Shown in pieces: positions 51,364 to 60,467 of a stretch of DNA of 64,000 bases. The position numbers were made by a program, and so were the translations under genes. The DNA is from Syngnathus acus (lineage: Eukaryota > Chordata > Actinopteri > Syngnathiformes > Syngnathidae), in assembly GCF_901709675.1 (NCBI RefSeq), contig NC_051095.1, positions 10,863,956-10,927,955 of the forward strand, given 5' to 3'. Every line of letters begins with the position of its first letter. Position 1 is the stretch's first letter. A model generated the notes under the pieces. It ran no database searches. It worked only from the letters and a program-made list of their open reading frames with translations, and was not told the DNA's origin.

Positions 51364-53753
51364 TATATATATACATATACACACATATACGTATATATAT
51401 ATACATATACACACATATATATATATACATATATATGTGTGTGTGCCTGCCTAAAGGGAGATGAAAAAGCTTTGCTTTGTGGCGATGGTCACCTGTACTG
51501 TACGTGGATACAGAATAGACAATTTGTGTTTGATGTCTTACAGGTCACCGTCTGTGGAGCAGCATGTGGCTGACAGCATGAGCATCACCTCGCGATCAGA
51601 GAAGCTTGCTGCTGCTTAACAAGAACACGGAGCTCCGCAGAGTTAACAAGGAGGTACAACTTGCTGTTCTGTGTTGTTGTGTGTATTGCTGATGTTGATA
51701 AGGACACGGTTCTCTGTAAAATCAGAGGATGTGGGCGGTGTGTGAAATATTGCTGCTGAGGTGTCAAAATGACTCTCCCCCCACAAATCCTATAACCTGA
51801 GCTATACCTTCCGGATTTTAATGAAAAGTAATTCATTCTTCTTGATTACAGCTATTTTTTATTTCCATTTCACATCAGTGACAGCAGTAATGATGTGATG
51901 GTGGAGTGGAAAAAAATGTTCAGTTGTGTTTTCAGTTCATCAATTAAAAAAGGCAAAAAAGAACACCTTTTAGCTGCCCTCTGAAGTCTGTGGACTAACC
52001 GATTGTATAAATTCCACATGTGAATAGAATCACTATAATGTATGAATACAAAAAAGCAAAGTTGTCAAAAGAAAGCACAATTTTTTTTTAACCATCATAC
52101 CAACTCACGTATGTGGAGCCACTCCGACCCCGATTCAAAATCCAATAAAAAGTGCGGCAATGATGATCGTGATTACACTAATGGAGGTGATGAAATGGCT
52201 GTGTTGCAGCTGATGAAACTGAATGAGGAGTTGGGATCAGATGTATCGCATACCACCCTGGGGTTGCAGCACCGGTGGAAGGTTTGGAGATGGAAAATGC
52301 CTCCCTCAAAGAGCTCAACGGCAAACTACTGCTTTAAAGTGGACAACCCGCAGTAAACACACACAGAAACATGGAAATGATGCACAGGAGATCCTTGTGG
52401 CTATGAGCTGGATCCTATCCCAGCTGACTTGGGATGGTCGCTCTGCTACATATCGACAAACAACTATTTCCATCACAGTAACACAGAGCGCCCATTTGTC
52501 TGAGTGCAGAGTGCAAAGGACTATTACGAGCAGTCACTCATGCTGGAGCTGAAGAAGAATCAAGAACTTCAAGAATATGTGCGGTTACTGGAGCAACGGA
52601 GGCAACAGCCACCCATCCAAAAAGTATCTTCATCTCTCTCTGTTTCATCTGGCGATGAATTGTGAGCCCCGATGCAATAATTGTTTCTCATCGCAGGACA
52701 GGGTCCGGGTCACGGCGCCCAACTTCTCATCCTCCAGCTTCCCCGTATCCTCTCCCAGTCTGGATGTGAAGCAGAAGGCCAACCACCGGAACTGCGACTC
52801 CCATCAAGAGGTGCTGGATCTAAAAGAGCAACTCGAAGCACTGAGGTGTCAGGTGGGCTTTTCATTTCAACACAGAATCTGAATGCTTTTAACTCACTGT
52901 TGCTATGGGAAAAAAAGATTTAAATTCGATGGACAAAAGCACCACCAAGTGGTTGCTCGGCTCTTTTCTCCAACGTGCTCCAGAAGTGATCATATGGTAC
53001 ATTGTATTGGTATTGACCCAGTGCCATAATGACGTCCTGTGTCCGTAGACCGAGATCTATGAGGCAGAATATCAGACTGAGCACAGCAACCACAAACACA
53101 CACTGCAGGACAACCAAAGGCTGAGGAGGAAGAGGCAGGAGATGCGTCAACAGCTAGACCTACTGCAAGAGCAGGTAGTGTTCAAATTTTGGGCACACAC
53201 ACTTTGGAAAGCTTAGTGAGAGCTTTAATACTAATCAAGTTCTTGATGTAAAAAATACAAATTACACAGATGACACAAATACCGCAAGCTGTGATTCCTC
53301 GTAAAACGTAGCAGAGGTGGTAACAAATGTTTAGTATTGCTCAGATTCTTCCTGCTGGTCACATGTGAGCTCTTGTTGCTATGCAGAATTATTGGTGCAC
53401 AATCAAAGAGCCAGCAGGACCAGAAGTCAATCAGACAGTGCTCTGAAAAAAAAAATGAATAGAATAAAAAAAAATAATGAATATAACAACAACCTCCATT
53501 TTGGTCACAGCTTAAAGTATACGAGGATGACTTTCGGAGGGAGCGATCCGACAAGCAGATGCTGCAGAGGCTGCTGTTGAAAAAAACAGCACCCAACAAG
53601 GACCCAGTGCTGGTGCACCGCTGCAATAACGAATTGCAGCCAGAGGGGAGCGACAAAAGACACAGACTCCAGCCAGAAAGCAACACCACCCGCTCTGTCC
53701 CCAAGCACACAAATAGGAGCAAAGGACTGAGGGAAAACAAGAATCCAAAATGA
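49119..53753 (+). CDS. TNIP/ABIN-family NF-kB regulator, 7 exons, with indels
   Basis: Coding exons are 49119-49231, 51544-51653, 52210-52338, 52510-52623, 52697-52852, 53049-53174 and 53511-53753, all with GT/AG borders. The product of about 329 residues is mostly coiled coil. It has heptad-rich exons 2-6 and a UBAN-type motif in exon 7 (VYEDDFRRERSD, residues 252-263). ABIN proteins bind linear ubiquitin and A20 and restrain NF-kB signalling in the cytosol. The length is close to TNIP3. It ends about 65 residues after UBAN, with no zinc finger. Exon 2 has an extra T (cttgctgctgctt) that causes a stop at 51617-51619. Exon 3 lacks a base near 52274 and has an extra one near 52333, which compensate. 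Family is clear; the paralogue is not. It could be a recent pseudogene or carry assembly errors. Confidence 0.72.
49232..51543 (+). other. Intron 1 of the TNIP-like gene
   Basis: The intron is about 2.3 kb, with donor G|GTATGT and acceptor TTACAG. It contains the TA-rich microsatellite listed separately. A non-repetitive block at about 50380-50650 has homeodomain-like ctaattaatg and octamer-like atgcaaag words. No extra exon was found. Confidence 0.55.
51330..51445. repeat. TA/ATATAC microsatellite
   Basis: Long alternating (TA)n is interspersed with acacac, atacgt and gtgtgtg steps. It lies in intron 1 of the TNIP-like gene, about 100 bp before exon 2. Confidence 0.9.
52408..52490 (-). repeat. 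SINE relic in TNIP-like intron
   Basis: The order gctggatcctatcccagctg, acttggga, then atcgacaaacaactattt and catcacagtaacacagag follows the tail-side half of the SINE. It lies between coding exons 3 and 4. Confidence 0.5.
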
Positions 53754-54525
53754 TTCATGATGTCTCAGAAACCCTCCACATACTGTAAACAATTATGTCA
53801 TAGCACAGGATCATAGCAACCTTGTTTGGGAAATTTATGCACTTTAATATTCAATACTCAAGGGAAAAATATAAATATGTGTATATCAAGATCGTTATCA
53901 GACTACTGAAGAGCTTGCTGAAGAGCTAATCATTTTTTTGAGGAGGGAAACATCTAAAAAGTAAAGTGCCCCAGAATCGGACATCCCTGATATGGATTGA
54001 GCGGCAATAGTCAGATGTTATGTCTGTGAATTCAGGGTGCAGGAATGTAGTACCTCATCTTGGCCCTATCTATGGCATTGAAGAGGACCTTTTAATGGGA
54101 GTAAAGATTTTTACACCCAATAACAGATTTACCTTGATAACCAAATTTCATGTTTTGAGACGACGTCCCACTTAAGGATCATGTACATTCTAGTATTTAC
54201 ATCAGGGTTGAACAAAATAGATTTCAGAATGAAATTCATTAGTTCATCAATTGTCATTGGGAAAAATTATGTAATCTATGGAGGGTTTTTAATTAATGTT
54301 GGCCGAATACATTCATGTCTGTTATGTTTTTTATCATGATTTTATGTCCACGTTTTTATGTTAATGCTAAGGCAATATATTATGAATATTAGTAAGTTTT
54401 ACATTATGAACAATGATTATGCATGGAAGGAAAAGACTTAGAATCACTTTGGATTTATTAATCGTTTTTTATATGCTCTAACAGCCAGTACTGTTTTTTT
54501 CAACCAAAAGTAAAGTCATTCACCA

Positions 54526-54531
54526 AATAAA
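54526..54531 (+). terminator. Polyadenylation signal AATAAA, probable TNIP-like 3' end
   Basis: This canonical AATAAA lies about 770 bp past the TNIP-like stop codon and before the next promoter. I saw no stronger signal between. Assignment to this gene is inference. Confidence 0.4.
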
Positions 54532-54983
54532 AATGCAAAATATGGTCACGGTATTATTAATTGACATTCATGGTCACCATCACGCCACAGTACAATTTCC
54601 CACAAAAAGTTGTTGTCACGTTTCAGGGATTTGATTCAAGAACCTTTATTCGTCCCACAATGGGCCTCACACTAATTATTCAGTCCAAGGGAACTCAAAT
54701 GCAATACAATGAAAACAGCAGATAAAGTTTACTGAGCAGAAGGCATTGTTTGTATTCCCAGCACTTTGACATAATATGCCTCCCTTTGAGCTGAGATGAA
54801 ACAGACCAGGTGTAAGGTGTGTGAAAGGAGAGCTTTCATTGGAATCGCGTGCGTCACAGTATCATGGCTTTTCCTCTTCCTTGTCATTTGTTCTATCAGA
54901 GTCAGGAGGGATTGAATATCTCATTTGATAGATTTCCATATTAGCCAGTTGACAGAAGAATTTCCACAGGTTTCACACACCTC

Positions 54984-54989
54984 TATAAA
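54984..54989 (+). promoter_or_regulatory. TATA box of the dioxygenase gene
   Basis: CTATAAAATC lies about 30 bp before a probable start site near 55015. The presumed first, untranslated exon (about 55015-55049) ends in a good donor, AGCAG|GTACTT. It would splice to an acceptor at 55227 (cgaacag), 13 bp before the start codon. Confidence 0.55.
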
Positions 54990-55240
54990 ATCTCCTCCCG
55001 TGGCGTTCCACCACCGGAGAGCTTGAAAAGACCACTGGACACAAAGCAGGTACTTGTGGATTCCGTTGCTATGCTAGAAAGACTTCAAATTGGACATTGA
55101 ATGTTGGTATGGGTCAAGAAAACAAGGTCGCGTGTAGGGTGTTTTCCTTGTGGTTTAAGTGGGCCTTATGTCATCACAAATCCATAAAATAGTTCATGGA
55201 ACAGTCTTCATTTTTTGCTTCGAACAGAACACGAGCAGAC

Positions 55241-56948
55241 ATGACTACATCCCCAAGCGAGCTCCTGGAGACCTACGAGCGGCAGGGCTTCCTTTCAGGC
55301 GTGCCCGTGTTGAACGACGGCGAGCTGAGGGAGGCCACGCTTGCATTGCCCGCCTGGAGAAGGAATTTGGTAAAAAAAAAAACATACGGAGAGTTATGCT
55401 GTACATTACAAATTGATTTTTTTTTTTTTTCCGCCAGGTGAAGATTACACCCAGTACAGCCTTCATAATGTTCACCTTGAGTATCCTTGGGTAATGGGCC
55501 TGAGCAAACACCCTCGCATCTTGCAAGTGCTGCAAGCCATCTTCGGCCCTGACGTAATCCTGCTGGATTCCCGTTTCATCTGCAAATACCCGGTGCCCGC
55601 AGGCAGGACTCGGGGGGATGAACTGCCGTATGTGGCTTGGCATCAAGATATGAGGTGCGTTTTTGAAATATTTCAACATTTGTGCTTCCCTTATAACATT
55701 ATAAACTAATTTAGATTTGCGTATCATTAAATTCTTGAATCTTTATTCTTGAATCTTTATTGCACTACCACATTATGTCGTAACTAGGCACAAGCCAAAA
55801 TTAGATTCTGATGAGAGGAAAACTGAGTAAAAGTATCGTGGCATCTTAAAATTACAGCTCTAAAATGACTTTTGAAAAAATATATTTTGGTAAGTAAAAA
55901 CTGCATTTTTCTCACCCCAAGTCAAAGCGTCCCATTCAGCCACGAGGAGTCAATCATCAGTCCATATAAATTACCGTTCACATTTATGCTAAATATTTGG
56001 TTGAACATTTTGGTGTTGATCAACAATTCTCTTTTTTTACAGTAAAAGTCAATTGAGGGTGACAAATAAACAGCTCAAAGTCATATTATCATATCGTTTC
56101 ATATCATGACAGCAAAAGAGAGTTAGAACAGGTGCAAAGGAATGGGGGAGGAGTAAAACTACTGTGCTTTAACCTGGTTTTGTTTTCCGGTGTCTGTCTA
56201 TATCACAGATTTTCACTTTTGTAAATTGTGCGCAAAGGTATTGGGGTATTGCCGGTGGGCCCGTTTTGTCGGTGTGGCTGGCTTTAGATGACTCGCTGAA
56301 AGAGAACGGAGCCCTGCAGGTGATCCCAGGTAGCTGAATACTGAAAAAGTACCAAAAATTCTTTTTTTAATGAATTTTCATTTTGGCTGTTTGCATGAAA
56401 AGATCTGAGGGAGCTTTTGTTGAACCCAACATGTTATTTGTAATCTCAACAACTGCTTCTTCCTGCAGGTAGCCACTGCTCCGGCATGTTTCCTCATCGC
56501 CAAGCCGTCCGGCCTGGAAACATGCTGACAGTCAATCAGGAGATCCCGGCAGAGTTGCTCCAAACTGACCAGGCTGTGCTTTGTCCCCTTTTTGCCGGAC
56601 AGATGTCTGTAAGTGAAAATTCACACTTACAGTTCAAGAATTGAAATTGTTTAAGACAGAAATGGAAACATCCTCGCAACAGATCCACGACGGCCTTCTC
56701 GTGCATGCTAGTGAGCCCAACACATCCCGGAAGAGACGCTGCGGCTTTGTGATTCGTTACGTACCCACCCGAGCGTACCCGATAGAGGTGAGACGAGCTT
56801 TGTACGAAAAACCTCTGCGCGCCTTCGCGGGATTCATTGAATGTCCTGATCGGGAATCTTTTCCTTTCAGGATCCTGACCGTCCTCGGAAATTCCACGCA
56901 ACTGTTGTCGTTTGTGGAACAGACCAATTCAAACACTTCTCACACTAA
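55241..56948 (+). CDS. PhyH-family Fe(II)/2-oxoglutarate dioxygenase
   Basis: Coding exons are 55241-55369, 55438-55654, 56238-56329, 56469-56608, 56683-56787 and 56871-56948. Phases agree if one base lost in exon 1 is allowed for, giving about 253 residues. The family oxidises a C-H bond using Fe(II), O2 and 2-oxoglutarate. The metal ligands appear as H112 and D114 in WHQD and the distal His as H201 in LLVHAS. R213/R214 region (RKRR) is a candidate 2-oxoglutarate anchor. There is no signal peptide and no clear peroxisomal tag (C-terminus FSH). In exon 1 the frame slips at gcattgcccgcc: the start-codon frame gives LNDGELREA, but ARLEKEFG lies one base off, implying a missing T near 55345. Substrate is unknown; it is closer to PHYHD1-like enzymes than to classical phytanoyl-CoA hydroxylase. 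Confidence 0.8.
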
Positions 56949-57245
56949 AGACAATAACATCACACATGCTGGTAACTTTTTAAAAATCTCTTGACGGTAT
57001 ATCCTGCATGTTCATAACTGGGGGATAGGGGGGGTCACTAATTCCTGTTTCTATGACGATAAGTTTGAGACCAAAATCAATGCTAACTGATGTTTATGTT
57101 TTGACGTTTCATTTCCGAAGGCACTGACTGCTTCGTATCAAAACTATTTAAATGTTTGACAACAAAAATGAGACGAAAGTGTTTGTTTGGTTTGCCATCA
57201 TATATATTGAAAATGATTCTGCATCACAAAACTACAATGAATGTA

Positions 57246-57251
57246 TTTTAT
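57246..57251 (-). terminator. Polyadenylation signal of the GATD3-like gene
   Basis: The plus strand tttatt is AATAAA on the minus strand, 32-37 bp past the stop codon. The converging dioxygenase stop is only about 300 bp away. Confidence 0.6.
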
Positions 57252-57282
57252 TAAAAGACAAACGAGAGACTTTGGAGACATC

Positions 57283-58480
57283 TTAGGCGAGTTTCAGGGT
57301 TTCTTCAACCATGACGCCGATTCCATCGAAGATCTCGTGAATGGGAGCGTTGCTCATGAAAGCCGGAGCGGTGATGAGTTTGTGCTTAAGGTCAACATGC
57401 ACTTGCTGCACTCCTGTATTCACGTGCTTACAGCCCATCTCTTTTAAGACACCCGCCGTCTGGGCGTACGGCCACCTGAGAGGGACCAGAGCCAGCCCGT
57501 TACAATCTTGCCGCATTGATCGTATTGACAAGCAATAGTATCCCTCACATGTCACTCTCCTTGTCCTGCCCCACTGTGAGCTCACAACCTGGCAGGATTT
57601 TGGCAGCGAGGACTGGAGCGATGCAGCACATGGCCAACGGCTTTCCAGCTTTGTGGAAATCCCTCAGGGTCTTCTCCACATCTGGCTTGATGCTGAAGTC
57701 CTTATTCTTTACTCCCCAGTCGCTGAGGTTTTTCGCCACGCCAAAACCGCCTGAACAACAGAAATTGAACTTTTTTTTACTAATTAATTACAGAAACAAA
57801 TGATAAATTTCCCCCTCAAGAAAAACATGGAGTACATCAGGTCATTAATATTCTTGCTCACAAAGGATTTTATTTTTGCGATCGGCACAAATCCTGCACG
57901 GCAAGTGGTTTAACTGCAAAATCTCAGCCTCACCAGGGATGATGACAGCATCGAACGCTGAAACATCTAACTCGGCCAAATCCGTGATCTCACCCCTGGC
58001 GATTCGGGCGCTCTCCTGCAGGACGTTTCTTTTGCCGTCCGAAGGTTTCCCCTCACAATGATCGATAACGTGCATCTGATCTTGATTCGGTGCAAACATT
58101 TGAGCCTGGGGAGGGATTTCGCCTGTAAATCCTCACATAGCTGCATCAAACAATGGAGTGAAAGAGGTTGTGTGTGGCAAGTAAAGTACTACTGTACTGT
58201 ACTCGAGTATATTTTGCAGGTATTTGTACTTTGGGTATTTATTTTTCTGACGACTTATTGCTTCAATACATTTCAGTCTGTACTTTATTTAAACTTAGTA
58301 AGTTGAATCAATTATTTTACTTAAGTACAGAACGTGAGTACTTTTTTCACCTCTATGTGACAGTAGACTCACTTTGGCTCCAGCGCGACTCAAATGAACA
58401 AGGACAGCCGAGGCCTCATGGATCTCTGTGCCGTCGTACACGCCGCAGCCCGAGAGAATAATAGCTACACGTTTTGCCAT
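57283..58480 (-). CDS. GATD3/ES1/ElbB-like DJ-1-superfamily protein
   Basis: Four exons read right to left: 58480-58373, 58105-57934, 57750-57549 and 57475-57283. All have GT/AG borders and matching phases, giving 224 residues with no frameshift. The N-terminus [17 protein letters not shown] matches bacterial ElbB and fish ES1, and EIHEAS follows. G94-G97 (GGFG) and the nucleophile-elbow cysteines C135/C136 in MCCIAP are present, as is TAPAFM near the end. Members are glyoxalase- or deglycase-like; vertebrate GATD3 is mitochondrial. Here no leader is visible from the chosen Met. Upstream in-frame codons translate only a CA repeat and are preceded by an acceptor-like TGTGTCAG, so an upstream exon with a leader cannot be excluded. 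The gene converges on the dioxygenase and diverges from the fusion gene. Confidence 0.85.
58163..58354. repeat. AGTACTT-rich MITE-like element in intron
   Basis: The ends agaggt and acctct are inverted. The interior has repeated aagtaaagtact, actcgagtat, acttaagtac and gtgagtactttttt words. This matches a dispersed teleost element beginning AGAGGTG and filled with AAGTACTT words. It occupies most of intron 1 of the GATD3-like gene. No convincing target duplication was seen. Confidence 0.55.
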
Positions 58481-58490
58481 GACGCTCCTG

Positions 58491-58520
58491 ACACACACAC
58501 ACAGAAACACGCACAAACAC
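58491..58520. repeat. CA-rich microsatellite
   Basis: Interrupted (CA)n lies immediately upstream of the GATD3-like start codon. On the minus strand it forms a GT/T-rich tract ending in CAG, which could serve as a splice acceptor. Confidence 0.7.
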
Positions 58521-59956
58521 AGTGTGAGTTGTGATCTCCAGAGTGTTGATGACACTAATCGTCAATGGCAACCCCAGAACACATGGGGTCACATAAGTGG
58601 TTTGGGAACCGACGGTGACGAAACAAGTTCATGAACAAATATACTGAATTGTATTGTGATTGTATTGTTACTGTTTAATTACTATTCAATTTTCATTCAT
58701 CAATCATTTTTACTGTTTGAATGTTACTTAAACAGTGTTGGTAGTGTAAAAATGTTTTTTTACATGGTGCTGTTTTAACTTCAAATTCAACATTTTGTGT
58801 GGGAGTTGTTTTGAAATCTGAACAAACTGAAGGCTCTACTGTAATTTAACAGTACATTTAAAAAGATCGGTAAAGGCTTTAACTTTACATGGATGCCCCC
58901 TTTATTTCGCATTAAAAATTCATAAGGCATTGACATGGGAGGATCATGTGCTGCTTCAGGTGAATTCAAATATGTTGTCAGCAAAGTATTTCCCAAATGA
59001 GTAAGTGTAAAACCAATCTCACACACTTAGTTTATCAATTCTTTTTTTAAAAATTAATACATGCATAAACAATGTGGCCTTGGTATTTACCCTTATACAC
59101 AGTTCAAACTACATAAAACCTACAAAAGCAACAACGAGTTGAATATACTTTGTTTGTGAATGTTACAAAGCTGAAAATAGAGCACAAAATCAATCTCACC
59201 TTGAAAAGGTTTGCACAATATGTGTCGACTCTCCCAGGAAGAGATGTGACTCTTGTGAAGTGAACATTTGCTTTTATTTGCTTCTCCATTCCAGTCTCCT
59301 CCCACCGTGCAGAATGATCTCATCCCATTCACAGAGCTCATTTTTAGTACACCAATATGCTGGGTCATCCCTCTCATCCTCAAGTTCTTGTTTTTCGGGA
59401 AATAATAACTAGTGAAAAATAATCATGGATTTCACAATTGCCTGTCTTTTAATATTTTGTTTCATACTCACTTTTACGGTTGTTGTTTCAGTATTTCACT
59501 TTCGCATTTAAAAAGGAAACTGTACACCATCACTGTGCTTTGAGATTTCTTTTCTTTTTTAAAGCCATGCTACATAAACAAAATATTATTTATAGTATTT
59601 TGATGACATATAATAATTGTTGTATTTTTTGTATGACAGAAAAACATCATTGTTGATTCCACTTTTCAATATTGTCACATATGCATTGATATATACTATA
59701 ATGAATTGCGGTGCATACATGTTTGTTTGTTTATTTATTTATTTATTTATTTATAACAGGTCAGTTGGTCCACAAAATTAATATACGGAATCAGATACAT
59801 AATTAATACCAACAGGACAAAACTGAGATATAGACATTCTCTGCTGAAGCAGTATGAACATCACAATTAATTAGTACATTTTCTTGAAACTAGGCTGACC
59901 ACGGTATGTATTTTACGAGCTTTTCCGTGATCCAAGTAATATGACACTTGAGGGTG
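58521..59956. other. Spacer between divergent GATD3-like and fusion genes
   Basis: About 1.4 kb of AT-rich sequence. It presumably holds the 5' exon and promoter of the minus-strand gene, but I could not place them. A (TTTA)n tract runs at about 59728-59755. No coding exon was seen. Confidence 0.45.
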
Positions 59957-59989
59957 TGACGTCTGCATGATGCCACAGACCCGTATAAA
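59957..59989 (+). promoter_or_regulatory. CRE-like site and TATA box of the fusion gene
   Basis: TGACGTC (59957-59963) matches a cAMP-response element at 7 of 8 bases. A TATAAA follows at 59984-59989, so the start site should lie near 60015 and the 5' UTR would be about 15 bases. A TATA promoter suggests inducible or tissue-restricted expression; that is inference. Confidence 0.5.
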
Positions 59990-60029
59990 GTGCAGCTCTG
60001 TGGAACGTCTTTGCACTTTTCCTGGTGCA

Positions 60030-60431
60030 ATGGCTCAGCTGCATATGTCCGTTGGCATATTGGGTATCTCTAGTGGTAAGACATTTTGATTCAATTCATT
60101 GATTTCGATGTATGTGAATGACAGTAAAATATTAAATGGAAGGTTAAAGACCTGAAATACATCACAAAACAAATCTCCTTTGACAAATTAATGATAATAA
60201 AGCTTGGAAGTCAAATTCCTGAATTCTTTCCACACTGATGCAGTTGTTGAAAACATATTTCATATTTCAATCACAAATCATTAAGTAAAAGTTTAGAATT
60301 AAACATTGATTGACATTATTGTATCACCACTGATTTTTAGTCCTAATACTAAGTAGTACTAAATATTTACTAAATAGTACTAAATATTTACATCACTATA
60401 TATACATAGTGATGTATGTATATATATATAC

Positions 60432-60467
<36 letters not shown>

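Noticed and set aside
53231-53758. 175-codon minus-strand frame
   Set aside because: It lies opposite the last TNIP-like exon and its intron, with low-complexity cysteine- and serine-rich composition. It is an antisense shadow.
58481-58555. N-terminal extension of the GATD3-like frame, a hydrophobic leader-like [10 protein letters not shown]
   Set aside because: It is the translation of a CA/GT microsatellite and is preceded by an acceptor-like CAG at 58488-58490, so it is probably intronic and not a signal peptide.
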